From: Streptomyces xinghaiensis S187
GTDB lineage: Bacteria; Actinomycetota; Actinomycetes; Streptomycetales; Streptomycetaceae
DNA length: 64,000 bases
NCBI RefSeq assembly: GCF_000220705.2
Contig: NZ_CP023202.1
Location: 1,426,001 to 1,490,000 of the forward strand
Direction of reading: 5' to 3'
The translations under genes were made by a program, and so were the position numbers. Positions 51,102 to 60,396 of the stretch are shown one piece after another. Under the pieces are notes generated by a model. It saw nothing but the letters and a program-made list of their open reading frames with translations, was not told the origin of the DNA and did no database searches. Every line of letters starts with the position of its first letter. The first letter of the stretch is position 1.

Positions 51102-52781
51102 ATGGCACGACTGGGGACGGGCATCGGCTGGCGGCCCGAGATCGCCCGCCACGTCGAGGAGTTGCCGGGCCTGGACTGGGTCGAGGTGGTGGCGGAGAAC
51201 ATCTGCCCCGGCCATCTCCCCGACTCGCTGCTCCGGCTGCGCGAGCGCGGTACGACGATCGTCCCGCACGGCGTCTCACTCGGCCTCGGCGGCCCCGAAC
51301 CGCCCGACCCGGCCCGGCTCGCCGCACTCGCCGAACGCGCCGGGGCCCTGGGCGCCCCACTCGTCACGGAGCACATCGCCTTCGTCCGCGCGGGCGGCCC
51401 GCTCACCGCCTCGCCCCGGCTGGAGGCCGGCCACCTGCTGCCGGTGCCGCGCACCCGGGACGCCCTGGACGTCCTCTGTGCGAACGTCCGGATCGCGCAG
51501 GACGCGCTGCCGGTGCCACTGGCGCTGGAGAACATCGCCGCGCTGATCTCCTGGCCCGGCGAGGAGCTGACGGAGGGGCAGTTCCTCGCCGAACTGGTGG
51601 AGCGCACGGGGGTGGGGCTGCTGATCGACGTCGCCAATCTGCACACCAACGCCGTGAACCGGGGCGAGGACCCGTCCGCGGTCCTCGACGCCCTGCCGTG
51701 CCACGCGCTGGCCTACGTCCATGTGGCGGGCGGTGTCGAACGGGACGGCGTCTGGCACGACAGCCACGCCCACCCCGTCACCGGCCCCGTGCTGGACGTC
51801 CTGGCCGAGCTGTGCGCCCGGGCGGACCCGCCGGGCGTCCTGCTGGAACGGGACGACGACTTTCCCGGCCCGGACCGGCTGGCGGCCGAACTGGACGCCA
51901 TCCGGGCCGTGGTGACGGCCGCACGCGCGGCCCGCACCGCCCGCACCGCCCCGGCGCGAAGGGGCGCGCTCTCCCCGCCGGAGGCCGGTCCGGGCAGGGG
52001 CGCGGGCAGGAACCCGGGCAGCGGCACGGACGGGGACGGGGGCGCCCCGGCGGTGCCCGCCGAGACCGTCACCGCGGCGGCGGAGGCGGCCGGCCTCGCC
52101 GCGTCCGTGGCGGCCGGCGCGGCGGCCGCCGACGCACGCCAACGGCCGGCCTGCGGAGCCCCGCCGGCCGCGCCCGGAGAGCCCGCCGCCACCGGAACGG
52201 GCGCCATCGGGACGGGCGCCATCGGGACGGGCGCCGCCACCGGAACGGGCGCCACCGCGGCTCCACCGGACCGGAGCAGCGCCCCGCCGGCGACGGAGGC
52301 CGCGCGGCTGCGGCTGGCGGTGGCGCAGACGGCGCTGCTGTCCTCCCTGGTCGCCGGTACCCCGGCGCCCGACGGCTTCGACCGGGTCCGGCTGGCCGTG
52401 CAGAGCCGGGCGCTGGTCCGGAAGCGGACCGGTGTGATCGCCAAGGTGGCGCCCGAGCTGCCGGAGATCCTGGGCCCCCGGTTCCGCGCGGAGTTCGAGG
52501 ACTACGCCCGGAACCGGCCGCTGACCGGCGGCCACCGCCAGGACGCGCTGGACTTCGCGGCGCACGTGCTGAGCCCGGCCGGGCCCCGCCTGGAACCGGC
52601 GGTGCGGCGGCGGCTCGGCCGCTGGTGGCGCGAGCGCTCCCGCCCGGCCCCGCCGCTGCGCCACCGGGTCGCCGTCCTGCTCCGCGGCGGAGCCCGCCGG
52701 CTGTCCGGGCGCACGGGAGCCCGGCGGGCTCAGGCCAGCCCGGCCACCAGTTCGGAGACCGCCTTCCGCCGCCCGGTGTAG
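51102..52781 (+). CDS. MNIO (DUF692) enzyme fused to a DUF2063-like domain
   Basis: 559 aa. Residues 1 to about 268 are a DUF692/MNIO TIM barrel with the metal ligands in place: VEVVAENICPGHLP, TIVPHGVSLGLGG, LVTEHIAFVRAGG, LALENIAAL, LLIDVANLHTNAVN, WHDSHAHPV and VLLERDDDFP. A 130-residue Ala/Gly/Thr/Pro linker with a short tandem repeat follows. Residues about 398-525 (RLAVAQTALLSSLVAG, RALVRKRTGVIAKVAPELPEILG, RQDALDFAAHVLSP) resemble DUF2063, the usual separate partner of MNIO enzymes. Characterised MNIOs oxidise cysteine or other residues of RiPP precursors. No precursor gene is visible nearby. The 3' end overlaps hemQ by 52 bp. Confidence 0.85.
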   Translation: MARLGTGIGWRPEIARHVEELPGLDWVEVVAENICPGHLPDSLLRLRERGTTIVPHGVSLGLGGPEPPDPARLAALAERAGALGAPLVTEHIAFVRAGGPLTASPRLEAGHLLPVPRTRDALDVLCANVRIAQDALPVPLALENIAALISWPGEELTEGQFLAELVERTGVGLLIDVANLHTNAVNRGEDPSAVLDALPCHALAYVHVAGGVERDGVWHDSHAHPVTGPVLDVLAELCARADPPGVLLERDDDFPGPDRLAAELDAIRAVVTAARAARTARTAPARRGALSPPEAGPGRGAGRNPGSGTDGDGGAPAVPAETVTAAAEAAGLAASVAAGAAAADARQRPACGAPPAAPGEPAATGTGAIGTGAIGTGAATGTGATAAPPDRSSAPPATEAARLRLAVAQTALLSSLVAGTPAPDGFDRVRLAVQSRALVRKRTGVIAKVAPELPEILGPRFRAEFEDYARNRPLTGGHRQDALDFAAHVLSPAGPRLEPAVRRRLGRWWRERSRPAPPLRHRVAVLLRGGARRLSGRTGARRAQASPATSSETAFRRPV

Positions 52782-53443
52782 AAGGGGACCTCCTCCCGGA
52801 CGTGCATCCGCGCCTCGGAGCCGCGCAGATGACGCATGAGGTCGACGATCCGGTACAGCTCGTCGGCCTCGAAGGCGAGGAGCCACTCGTAGTCGCCGAG
52901 CGAGAACGAGGGCACGGTGTTGGCCCGGACGTCCGGGAAGCCGCGCGCCATCTTGCCGTGGTCGGCGAGCATCCTGCGGCGGTCCTCGTCCGGCAGCAGG
53001 TACCAGTCGTAGCTGCGCACGAAGGGGTACACGCTGACGTACTGGCGCGGCTCCTCGTCGGCCAGGAACGCCGGGATGTGCGACTTGTTGAACTCGGCGG
53101 GGCGGTGCAGCGCCATGTTCGACCACACGGGCTCCAGCGCACGGCCGAGCTTCGTCCGGCGGAAGAGGTTGTACGCCTCCTGGAGGGCGTCGGCCGTCTC
53201 CGAGTGCCACCAGATCATCAGATCGGCGTCGGCCCGCAGGCCGGACACGTCGTAGGTGCCGCGTACGACGACGTCCTTGGCGGCGAGCTGCGCGAAGAGC
53301 TCGTCCACCTCCTCCGCGTAGCCGCCGCGGTCCTCCGGGAGCACGTCCCGCAGCCGGAAGACCGACCAGAGGGTGTAGCGGATGACCTCGTTGAGGTCCT
53401 TGGCCTTCTTGCCGGCGTTCGGGGTCTTGTCAGGAGCAGTCAT
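52730..53443 (-). CDS. hemQ: Coproheme decarboxylase HemQ (chlorite dismutase family)
   Basis: 237 aa from ATG 53443. LNEVIRYTLWSVFRLRDVLPE, RGTYDVSGLRADADLMIWWHSE, MALHRPAEFNKSHIPAFL and KYVSVYP-like QYVSVYPFVRSYDWYLLP are HemQ landmarks. It decarboxylates iron-coproporphyrin III to haem b, the last step of the coproporphyrin-dependent route of actinobacteria. It begins five bases after the hemG stop on the same strand, so the two are co-transcribed. Its 3' end overlaps the MNIO gene on the other strand. Confidence 0.96.
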   Translation of the reverse strand: MTAPDKTPNAGKKAKDLNEVIRYTLWSVFRLRDVLPEDRGGYAEEVDELFAQLAAKDVVVRGTYDVSGLRADADLMIWWHSETADALQEAYNLFRRTKLGRALEPVWSNMALHRPAEFNKSHIPAFLADEEPRQYVSVYPFVRSYDWYLLPDEDRRRMLADHGKMARGFPDVRANTVPSFSLGDYEWLLAFEADELYRIVDLMRHLRGSEARMHVREEVPFYTGRRKAVSELVAGLA

Positions 53444-53448
53444 GGCCC

Positions 53449-54990
53449 TTATTGTCCTCCGTCTTTCCCGGCGCTCCGCGCCAGGGTGTCCAGTACGGCG
53501 CCGGCCGCGCCGTGCGCGCTCGCAATGCAGGCCGGGATGCCCACACCGTCGTAGGCCGCCCCGCAGAGCCGCAGCGACGGCATCCCCGCCAGCCCCTCGC
53601 GGACGCGGGCGACCCGGTCCGGATGGCCCACCGGGTACTGCGGCAGGCCGCCCGTCCAGCGGGTGACACGGGTGGCGACGGGGCGGGCGCGGAGCCCGAC
53701 GGCCTCGCCCAGGGCCCGGAGCGACACCTCGACCAGGCCCTCGTCGTCCCGTTTCAGCTCCGCCTCCTCGCCGAAGCGGCCGACCGAGGTGCGGATCACG
53801 AAGAGGTCGGGGGCGGCTGCGCCGATCCAGCCCCACTTCCGGCTGGCGAAGGTGGCCGCCTTGATGGTGTGTCCGTCCACGGGCGGCACCAGGAAACCGC
53901 TGCCCTCGGGGACCGGCGTCAGGTCGGCGCGGCGGAACACCATGCTCACCAGGGCCATGGACGCGTACTCGACGGCCGCCAGCGCGGCGGCCGCGGCCGG
54001 GGCCTCGGCGGCGAGCAGCCGCCCGGCGACGGGGGCGGGCACGGCCAGCACCACGCCGTCGGCCTCGATCACCGCCCGCCCGGGGCCGGTCCCGCCGCCC
54101 CCGGTGGACGGCCGCGGACCGCCGGACGCGCCGCTCGCGCCGGACCGGCCCGCCGCGGCCGCCGCCTTCTCGGCACCCGGCCCCTCGACGACCAGCCGCC
54201 AGCCGGCGCCCGTGCGCCGCAGCTCCGTCACGGACGCCCCGGTCGCGACCTCCGCGCCCGCCGCACGGCAGGCGTCGGCGACGGCCGGGGGCAGCGTGCC
54301 GACGCCGCCGTCGATGCCCATGAAGACCGGCCCGGGGTCCGGCTGCCCGGCGGCGCGCCGCTGGAGCTCCCGCACCCCCTCGGTCAGCGAACGGCCCTCG
54401 CGCGCCAGCCGGTACAGCTGCGGTACCGCCGCGCGCAGCGAGATGCGGTAGGCGTCGCCGGCGTAGACGCCGCCGAGCAGGGGTTCGACCAGCCGGTCGA
54501 CGACCTCGCGGCCGAGCCGGTCCGCGAGGTATGCGCCGACGGCCACGTCCTCGCCCTCGCCGATGACGGCGGGCGGCAGTTCCGGCTCCCGCGCGATCCG
54601 GGCCAGGCCCTCCGCCGAGATCACCCCGGAGGCCGCCAGCGCCTCCGCGTCACCCGGTACGCCCATGACGTGCCCCTTGGGCATCGGGCGCAGCGCGCCC
54701 CGCGTCCAGAGCGTGGCCGAGGCGGTGGCGGGCGGCTGGAGCCGGCCGGACAGGCCCGCGGCGCGGGCCAGGTCGACGGCTTCCGGGCGCCGGGCGAGCA
54801 TCGACTCCGCACCGAAGTCCACGGGGACGCCCGCGAGTTCACCGGCGAGCAGCTTTCCGCCGACCCGCGGGGACCCTTCGAGCACCGTCACCCGGGCGCC
54901 GCCCGCGAGCAGCCGGTGCGCGGCCGCCAGACCGGAGACACCGCCTCCGACGACAACGACATGGCCTGCGGATGCGTGCGTCTCACTCAT
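53449..54990 (-). CDS. hemG: Coproporphyrinogen/protoporphyrinogen oxidase (HemY type)
   Basis: 513 aa from ATG 54990. FAD-binding start HVVVVGGGVSGLAAAHRLLAGGARVTVLEG, then GVPVDFGAESMLARRPEAV and the C-terminal GAAYDGVGIPACIASAHGAA. It oxidises coproporphyrinogen III (or protoporphyrinogen IX) with oxygen. Together with hemQ downstream this implies the coproporphyrin-dependent pathway, in which the enzyme is also named HemY or CgoX. A Gly/Ser/Ala-rich insert of about 30 residues near residue 290 is not conserved. Confidence 0.95.
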   Translation of the reverse strand: MSETHASAGHVVVVGGGVSGLAAAHRLLAGGARVTVLEGSPRVGGKLLAGELAGVPVDFGAESMLARRPEAVDLARAAGLSGRLQPPATASATLWTRGALRPMPKGHVMGVPGDAEALAASGVISAEGLARIAREPELPPAVIGEGEDVAVGAYLADRLGREVVDRLVEPLLGGVYAGDAYRISLRAAVPQLYRLAREGRSLTEGVRELQRRAAGQPDPGPVFMGIDGGVGTLPPAVADACRAAGAEVATGASVTELRRTGAGWRLVVEGPGAEKAAAAAGRSGASGASGGPRPSTGGGGTGPGRAVIEADGVVLAVPAPVAGRLLAAEAPAAAAALAAVEYASMALVSMVFRRADLTPVPEGSGFLVPPVDGHTIKAATFASRKWGWIGAAAPDLFVIRTSVGRFGEEAELKRDDEGLVEVSLRALGEAVGLRARPVATRVTRWTGGLPQYPVGHPDRVARVREGLAGMPSLRLCGAAYDGVGIPACIASAHGAAGAVLDTLARSAGKDGGQ

Positions 54991-55252
54991 GCCGCCCACT
55001 CTCTCAGAGCCCGGCCCGACCGGCGCCAGGGTCCAATGGCCCCTCCGGGGGGTTCCGGACCGGCCGTGATCTCCGCCGGGCCCCGCCCGGCCGTCCCCTT
55101 CTCCCCCGCGTCCCGCCCGGCCGCGCGCCGCTTGCCGCCGGTATCTCCCCGGTATCCCACCGTGACCGCATCGGAACCGCGGACCGGCAACCCGGCCCCC
55201 GCCCACCCCGTCAGAAGGGCGACATCATCGAACACTCCTGGGGGGACCAGCG

Positions 55253-56392
55253 ATGACAGACCCGATACGGCCCATACCGGAGCGCCCGGAGCGCCCGGAG
55301 AGCCCGGGAAGCCGCGCCGGAGGCGGCCGGCGCGGCAGGAGCCGGCGGCGCCGGCCGGCCCGCGCCGCGGTGGCGGCGGCCGTTCTGCTCACGGCCCTGC
55401 TCGGCGCCGCGGGCTGCGGCAGCGGTGGCGGTGCCGACGGCAAGTCGGCCGCGGACGCCCCCGCGGAGCAGCGGGACGGGGGCGCCGGCAGCGCGGCGGA
55501 CGGCCCGGCCGCCGGGGAGGCCGGAGCCGGGGACCGCGCCGCACAGCCGGGCGGTACGGAGGACGCCGCCGGCCCGGCCTCCCCGGGGGACACGCGCCGG
55601 ACGCCCGCGTCCGTGCCCGCGCACGTCATCCGCACGGCGACCCTCACCGTCCGCGTCGAGGACGTGCCGTCCGCGCTCGACACGGCCCGTACGGCGGCGG
55701 AGAACGCGGGCGGCTACGTCAGCGACGAGACGACGGACCGCGACTCCGACGGCCGCGAACGGTCGCGTCTCGTGCTGCGGGTCCCCCAGGAGAAGTACAC
55801 GGACGTGCTGGAGAAGCTGGCCGGCACGGGCAAGCTCCTCGAACGGAAGGTCGACGCGCAGGACGTCACCGACCAGGTCGTCGACGTCGAGAGCCGCGTC
55901 AAGTCGCAGCGCGCGAGCGTCGCACGGGTGCGCGAGCTGATGGACCGGGCGGACAAACTCAGCGACATCGTCACGCTGGAGGGCGAACTGAGCACACGGC
56001 AGACGGAGTTGGAGGCTCTGCTCGCCCAGCGGGCGTCGCTGGAGAACCGTACGGCGATGGCCACCGTCACGCTGAGGCTGACCGAGACGGAGCGGGCGGA
56101 GAAGTCCGGGGACGAGCTCTCCTTCCCCGACGCCCTGGCGGGCGGCTGGCACGCCTTCACCACGGGGCTGCGGTGGCTGGCGGTGGCGGTGGGCGCCGTC
56201 CTGCCGTTCGTGGCGGCCCTGGCGCTGATCCTGCTGCTCGTCCGGCTGGCCGGGCGGCTGCTCCCGGACCGCGCCACCGGCCGGCCGCGCGGCCCGGCCG
56301 AGTCGGCGGAGTCCGCTGAGCCGGCGGCCGAGGCCGCGTCGCCGGCACCGGGCACGGGACCGGCGCCCTCGGGCCGGGCCGCGGAGGAGTAG
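55253..56392 (+). CDS. DUF4349 lipoprotein
   Basis: 379 aa. A long Arg/Pro/Gly-rich cytoplasmic start, a hydrophobic segment (AAVAAAVLLTALLGAAGC) with a lipobox-like GAAGC, then a low-complexity linker, and the DUF4349 domain (VIRTATLTVRVEDVPSALDTARTAAENAGGYV, LVLRVPQEKYTDVLEKLAGTGKLLERKVDAQDVTDQVVDVESR) with a coiled coil around LSDIVTLEGELSTRQTELEALLAQRASLE. A C-terminal membrane segment (LAVAVGAVLPFVAALALILLLV) gives two anchors. Function unknown; the layout suits an envelope-spanning protein. It is divergent from hemG across 262 bp. Confidence 0.88.
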   Translation: MTDPIRPIPERPERPESPGSRAGGGRRGRSRRRRPARAAVAAAVLLTALLGAAGCGSGGGADGKSAADAPAEQRDGGAGSAADGPAAGEAGAGDRAAQPGGTEDAAGPASPGDTRRTPASVPAHVIRTATLTVRVEDVPSALDTARTAAENAGGYVSDETTDRDSDGRERSRLVLRVPQEKYTDVLEKLAGTGKLLERKVDAQDVTDQVVDVESRVKSQRASVARVRELMDRADKLSDIVTLEGELSTRQTELEALLAQRASLENRTAMATVTLRLTETERAEKSGDELSFPDALAGGWHAFTTGLRWLAVAVGAVLPFVAALALILLLVRLAGRLLPDRATGRPRGPAESAESAEPAAEAASPAPGTGPAPSGRAAEE

Positions 56393-56574
56393 ACCGCCGC
56401 GGGGGGGCGCCGTGCACGGCGAACTGCGGGCCGGCCGGCGCCCCCGAATCCCCGCACGCGCGACGCGCGGAGCCGGAGCCGGGGACCCGCGGGCGGGCGC
56501 ATCCATCCCCCGCCCGCCGGGCAGCCGCCCTACCGTGGGGGCGAACAGACGAAGCCCGGGCGAAAGGACACCGC

Positions 56575-57960
56575 ATGGCGGCGCGGCGGATGCTCATCAT
56601 CGGCGGAGACGCGGCCGGCATGTCCGCCGCGTCCCAGGCACGCCGGCTGAAGGGCCCGGACGAACTGGAGATCCTCGCCTTCGAGCGGTCCGCCTTCACC
56701 TCGTACTCCGCCTGCGGCATCCCGTACTGGGTCGGCGGCGTGGTCGACGGCCCGGAGGCCCTGGTGGCCCGGACCGCCGCCGAGCACCGGGCCCGCGGCA
56801 TCGACCTCCGGATGCACACCGAGGTGACCGCGGTCGACACCGCGGCGCAGCGGGTGCGGGTGCGCGACCGGGAGGGCGGCGAGCGCTGGGAAGGGTTCGA
56901 CGAGCTGGTCGTCGCCACCGGTGCCCGCCCCCTGCGGCCGGACATCCCCGGCATCGACGCGCCCGGCGTGCACGGGGTGCAGAACCTCGACGACGGCCGG
57001 GCGCTGCACGAGGCCCTCGGCAAGGACGCCGAGGGGCTGCGCGCCGTGGTCGTCGGCGCGGGCTACATCGGCGTGGAGATGGCCGAGGCCCTGGTGAACC
57101 GGGGCTGCCGGGTCACCGTGCTGGAGCAGGCCGAACAGCCCATGTCGACGCTCGACCCGGACATGGGGCGGATCGTCCACGAGGCGATGTGCGGGCTCGG
57201 CATCCACACCGTGACCGGCGCCGAGGTGACGGAGGTGCTCACCGGGGACGACGGCCGGGTCGCCGGCGTCCGCACCCGGGAGGAGCAGTACCCGGCCGAT
57301 CTCGTGGTCCTGGGCCTCGGCGTCCGGCCCGAGACGCGGCTGGCCCGGGAGGCGGGGCTGCCGCTCGGCACGTCCGGCGGGCTCCTGACGGACCTCGCGA
57401 TGCGGGTGCGCGGCGAGGAGAACATCTGGGCGGGCGGGGACTGCGTGGAAGTCCTCGATCTGGTGTCCGGCCGGACCCGGCACATCGCCCTCGGCACCCA
57501 CGCCAACAAGCACGGGCAGGTCATCGGCAGCAACGTCGGCGGCGGCTACGCCACCTTCCCCGGTGTGGTCGGCACGGCGGTCAGCAAGGTCTGCGATCTG
57601 GAGATCGCCCGGACCGGACTGCTGGAGGCGCAGGCCCGGCAGGCCGGGCTGGACTTCGTCACGGTGACCATCGAGTCGACCAGCCGGGCGGGCTATTACC
57701 CCGGCGCCCGCCCCATGACGGTGAAGATGCTCGCCGAGCGGCGCACGGGGCGGCTGCTCGGCGTGCAGATCGTCGGGCGCGAGGGGGCCGGCAAGCGGGT
57801 CGACGTGGCGGCGGTCGCGCTGACCGCGGGCATGACGGTGGAGCAGATGACGGCCCTCGACCTGGGATACGCACCCCCGTTCTCCCCGGTCTGGGACCCG
57901 GTCCTGGTGGCCGCCCGCAAGGCGGCGGGAGCCGTGGCCGGGGACGTGCGGTCCCGCTGA
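56575..57960 (+). CDS. CoA-disulfide reductase/NADH oxidase-like flavoprotein
   Basis: 461 aa. FAD-binding start RRMLIIGGDAAGMSAASQARR, the redox cysteine in TSYSACGIPYWVGG, the NAD motif VVVGAGYIGVEMAEALVNRG and WAGGDCVEVLDLVSG are the pattern of the CoADR/Npsr/NADH oxidase group of the pyridine nucleotide-disulfide reductases with a single active cysteine. It may reduce CoA disulfide, persulfide or oxygen. It stands alone with a start after GAAAGGACACCGC. Confidence 0.92.
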   Translation: MAARRMLIIGGDAAGMSAASQARRLKGPDELEILAFERSAFTSYSACGIPYWVGGVVDGPEALVARTAAEHRARGIDLRMHTEVTAVDTAAQRVRVRDREGGERWEGFDELVVATGARPLRPDIPGIDAPGVHGVQNLDDGRALHEALGKDAEGLRAVVVGAGYIGVEMAEALVNRGCRVTVLEQAEQPMSTLDPDMGRIVHEAMCGLGIHTVTGAEVTEVLTGDDGRVAGVRTREEQYPADLVVLGLGVRPETRLAREAGLPLGTSGGLLTDLAMRVRGEENIWAGGDCVEVLDLVSGRTRHIALGTHANKHGQVIGSNVGGGYATFPGVVGTAVSKVCDLEIARTGLLEAQARQAGLDFVTVTIESTSRAGYYPGARPMTVKMLAERRTGRLLGVQIVGREGAGKRVDVAAVALTAGMTVEQMTALDLGYAPPFSPVWDPVLVAARKAAGAVAGDVRSR

Positions 57961-58058
57961 CGCACCGGCGGGCGACCGCGGCATCCGGAGATCTCCCGTT
58001 CCCCGCACGGGAGTTCCGGGCCCGCGGGTTCCCGGCGCGGCGGGTGCCGCCACTCGGC

Positions 58059-58064
58059 GATAAT
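58059..58064 (+). promoter_or_regulatory. -10 element of leaderless PIG-V gene
   Basis: GATAAT is followed by seven bases and then the ATG at 58072; the good -10 box without a ribosome-binding site indicates a leaderless mRNA. Confidence 0.55.
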
Positions 58065-58071
58065 CGCCCCC

Positions 58072-59265
58072 ATGCTCGAACGCACCCACGCACCACCGGC
58101 CGCCCGCCCCGGTGCCCTCCTCCTCCGCGAGCGCGCCGAGGCCGCGCTGCGGGACGCCGCACCGGCCCTCCTGGCCTACGCGGCGGTGCGGCTCACCGGT
58201 CTGCTGCTGCTCACCGTGCCGGCGGTGGCCACCGGCCGGGACGTCCTGGGCCTGCTCAGCAGACGCTGGGACGCCGTCTGGTACACGCGGATCGCCGAGC
58301 ACGGCTACGGCTTCGAGATCGCGACCCCCGACGGCGTCCACTCCAACCTCGCCTTCTTCCCGCTGCTGCCGGCCCTGGAGCGGGTGCTGGCGGCCCTGAC
58401 CCCGTTCGAGGCGGCCACCTCCGGCCTGCTGGCCGGCTGGCTCGCCTCCCTCGCCGCCGCCTGGGGCATCTACGCGGTCGGCGCCCGGCTCCGCGGCCCG
58501 GCCACCGGCGTCGTGCTGGCGGCGCTGTGGGGCGCGTATCCGACCGGTTTCGTCCAGTCGATGGCCTACACCGAGACGCTGTTCACGGCCTTCGCCGCCT
58601 GGTCCCTGTACGCGGTGCTGACCGGCCGCTGGCCCGCTGCGGGCGCCCTCGCCGTGCTGGCGGGGCTGACCCGCCCGACGGCGGCGGCGCTCGTCGCGGC
58701 CGTCGTCGTCCCGGCGGGCGTGGCCCTCGTCCGCGACTGGCGGGCCGGCATCCCGCCGGCCGTGCTGCTCCGCCTGCACCGGCCGATGCTGCTCGGCCTG
58801 CTGCTGGCCCCGCTGGGCTGGCTCTCCTACGTGCTCTACGTGGCGGCCCGCCGGGACGACCTGCTCGCCTACTTCGCGGTGCAGGAAGCGTGGGGCAACG
58901 GCTTCGACGGCGGCCGGGCCCTGGCGGGCTTCGCCGCGGAGACCCTGCGGTCGAACACCCTTGCGGGGCTCGGGCTGTGCGCGGCCCTCGCGCTGGTGTT
59001 CTGGCTGCTGCGGCTGTGCGTGCGGCAGCGCCAGCCGCTGCCGCTGCTGGTGTACTCGTTCGCCGTCGTCGCCGTCTCGCTGGCAGGCTCCGGGTACTTC
59101 GGCTCCCGGCCCCGGCTGATGATGCCCGCGTTCCCGCTGCTGCTGCCGGCGGCCGTGGTGGTGGCCCGGCAGCAGCCGGCGCGGGCGGCGCTGATCTGCG
59201 CCGTCGCGGCCGTGGCCTCGGGCGTCTACGGAGCCGTCACCCTGCTGGGCCCGGGCCCGCCGTGA
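58072..59265 (+). CDS. PIG-V-type mannosyltransferase (integral membrane)
   Basis: 397 aa with about ten membrane segments. SRRWDAVWYTRIAEHGY is the catalytic-loop motif of PIG-V and related polyprenyl-phosphate-mannose-dependent enzymes, and MAYTETLFTAFAAWSLYAV matches the second conserved helix. In streptomycetes such proteins are believed to mannosylate envelope lipids or proteins; the acceptor is not known. The start at 58072 is set by a -10 box seven bases upstream. Confidence 0.9.
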   Translation: MLERTHAPPAARPGALLLRERAEAALRDAAPALLAYAAVRLTGLLLLTVPAVATGRDVLGLLSRRWDAVWYTRIAEHGYGFEIATPDGVHSNLAFFPLLPALERVLAALTPFEAATSGLLAGWLASLAAAWGIYAVGARLRGPATGVVLAALWGAYPTGFVQSMAYTETLFTAFAAWSLYAVLTGRWPAAGALAVLAGLTRPTAAALVAAVVVPAGVALVRDWRAGIPPAVLLRLHRPMLLGLLLAPLGWLSYVLYVAARRDDLLAYFAVQEAWGNGFDGGRALAGFAAETLRSNTLAGLGLCAALALVFWLLRLCVRQRQPLPLLVYSFAVVAVSLAGSGYFGSRPRLMMPAFPLLLPAAVVVARQQPARAALICAVAAVASGVYGAVTLLGPGPP

Positions 59266-59343
59266 GCGGGACACCGCCGGACCGCGCGCCGGCGGGTCCC
59301 GCCGACGCGGCCGGCGGCACGCGGGACACGGTCGCTCCGTCGC

Positions 59344-60396
59344 TCAGCGGGCGCTCCGGCCGTGGACGTACTCGACGAGCCGGGTCAGCGCGTCCGGGTC
59401 GGTCGAGGGCAGCACTCCGTGCCCGAGGTTGAAGATGTGGCCGGGCAGGTCCCGCGCCGCCTCCAGCACCTCGCCGGCCTTGGTCTCCACGACCTCCCGC
59501 GGCGCGAACAGCACCGCCGGGTCGAGATTGCCCTGCAGGGCCTTGCCGGGACCGACGCGCCGCGCGGCCTCGTCCATCGGCACCCGCCAGTCGACACCCA
59601 CCACGTCGGCGCCGGCCTCGCCCATCAGCCCGAGCAGTTCGCCGGTGCCCACGCCGAAGTGGATCCGCGGCACACCGTGCCGGGCGACCGCGTCGAACAC
59701 CTTGGCGGAGGCGGGCATCACCGAGCGCCGGTAGTCGGCGGGGGCGAGCGCGCCCACCCAGGAGTCGAAGAGCTGCACGGCCGAGGCCCCCGCCTCGATC
59801 TGCACGTCGAGGAAGGCGGCGGTGATGTCCGCGAGCCGGTCCAGCAGATCGGCCCAGAGCTCCGGGTCGCCGTACATGAGCGCCTTGGTGTGCTCGTGGT
59901 TGCGGGACGGGCCGCCCTCCACGAGATAGCTCGCCAGCGTGAACGGGGCCCCGGCGAAGCCGATCAGCGGCGTGGAGCCGAGTTCGCCGGTGAGCATGCC
60001 CACGGCCTCGGTCACGTACTTGACGTCGTCCGGCTCCAGCGGGCGCAGCCGCTCCAGGTCGGCGCGGGTCCGGACCGGCCGCTCGACGACCGGGCCGACG
60101 CCCGGCTTGATGTCGAGGTCGATGCCGATGGCCTTGAGCGGCACGACGATGTCGCTGAAGTAGATGGCCGCGTCGACCTTGTGCCGGCGGACGGGCTGGA
60201 GGGTGATCTCGGTGACCAGGTCGGGCCGCATGCAGGAGTCGAGCATGGCGATGCCCTCGCGGACCTTGAGGTACTCCGGCAGCGACCGTCCGGCCTGGCG
60301 CATGAACCAGACGGGGGTGTGCGGGACCGGCTCGCGCCGGCAGGCCCGCAGAAAGGCCGAGCCGGCGGTCCTGCCGCTCTGCTGCGGGCTCGTCAT
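59344..60396 (-). CDS. hemE: Uroporphyrinogen decarboxylase
   Basis: 350 aa, ATG 60396 after GGGGAGGCC. Active-site blocks VWFMRQAGRSLPEYLKVRE, FSDIVVPLKAIGIDLD, LIGFAGAPFTLASYLVEGG and HIFNLGHGVLPSTDPD. It decarboxylates uroporphyrinogen III to coproporphyrinogen III, the substrate of the HemG/HemQ branch encoded 5-7 kb away on the same strand. It is divergent from the DUF3000 gene with 202 bp between. Confidence 0.97.
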   Translation of the reverse strand: MTSPQQSGRTAGSAFLRACRREPVPHTPVWFMRQAGRSLPEYLKVREGIAMLDSCMRPDLVTEITLQPVRRHKVDAAIYFSDIVVPLKAIGIDLDIKPGVGPVVERPVRTRADLERLRPLEPDDVKYVTEAVGMLTGELGSTPLIGFAGAPFTLASYLVEGGPSRNHEHTKALMYGDPELWADLLDRLADITAAFLDVQIEAGASAVQLFDSWVGALAPADYRRSVMPASAKVFDAVARHGVPRIHFGVGTGELLGLMGEAGADVVGVDWRVPMDEAARRVGPGKALQGNLDPAVLFAPREVVETKAGEVLEAARDLPGHIFNLGHGVLPSTDPDALTRLVEYVHGRSAR

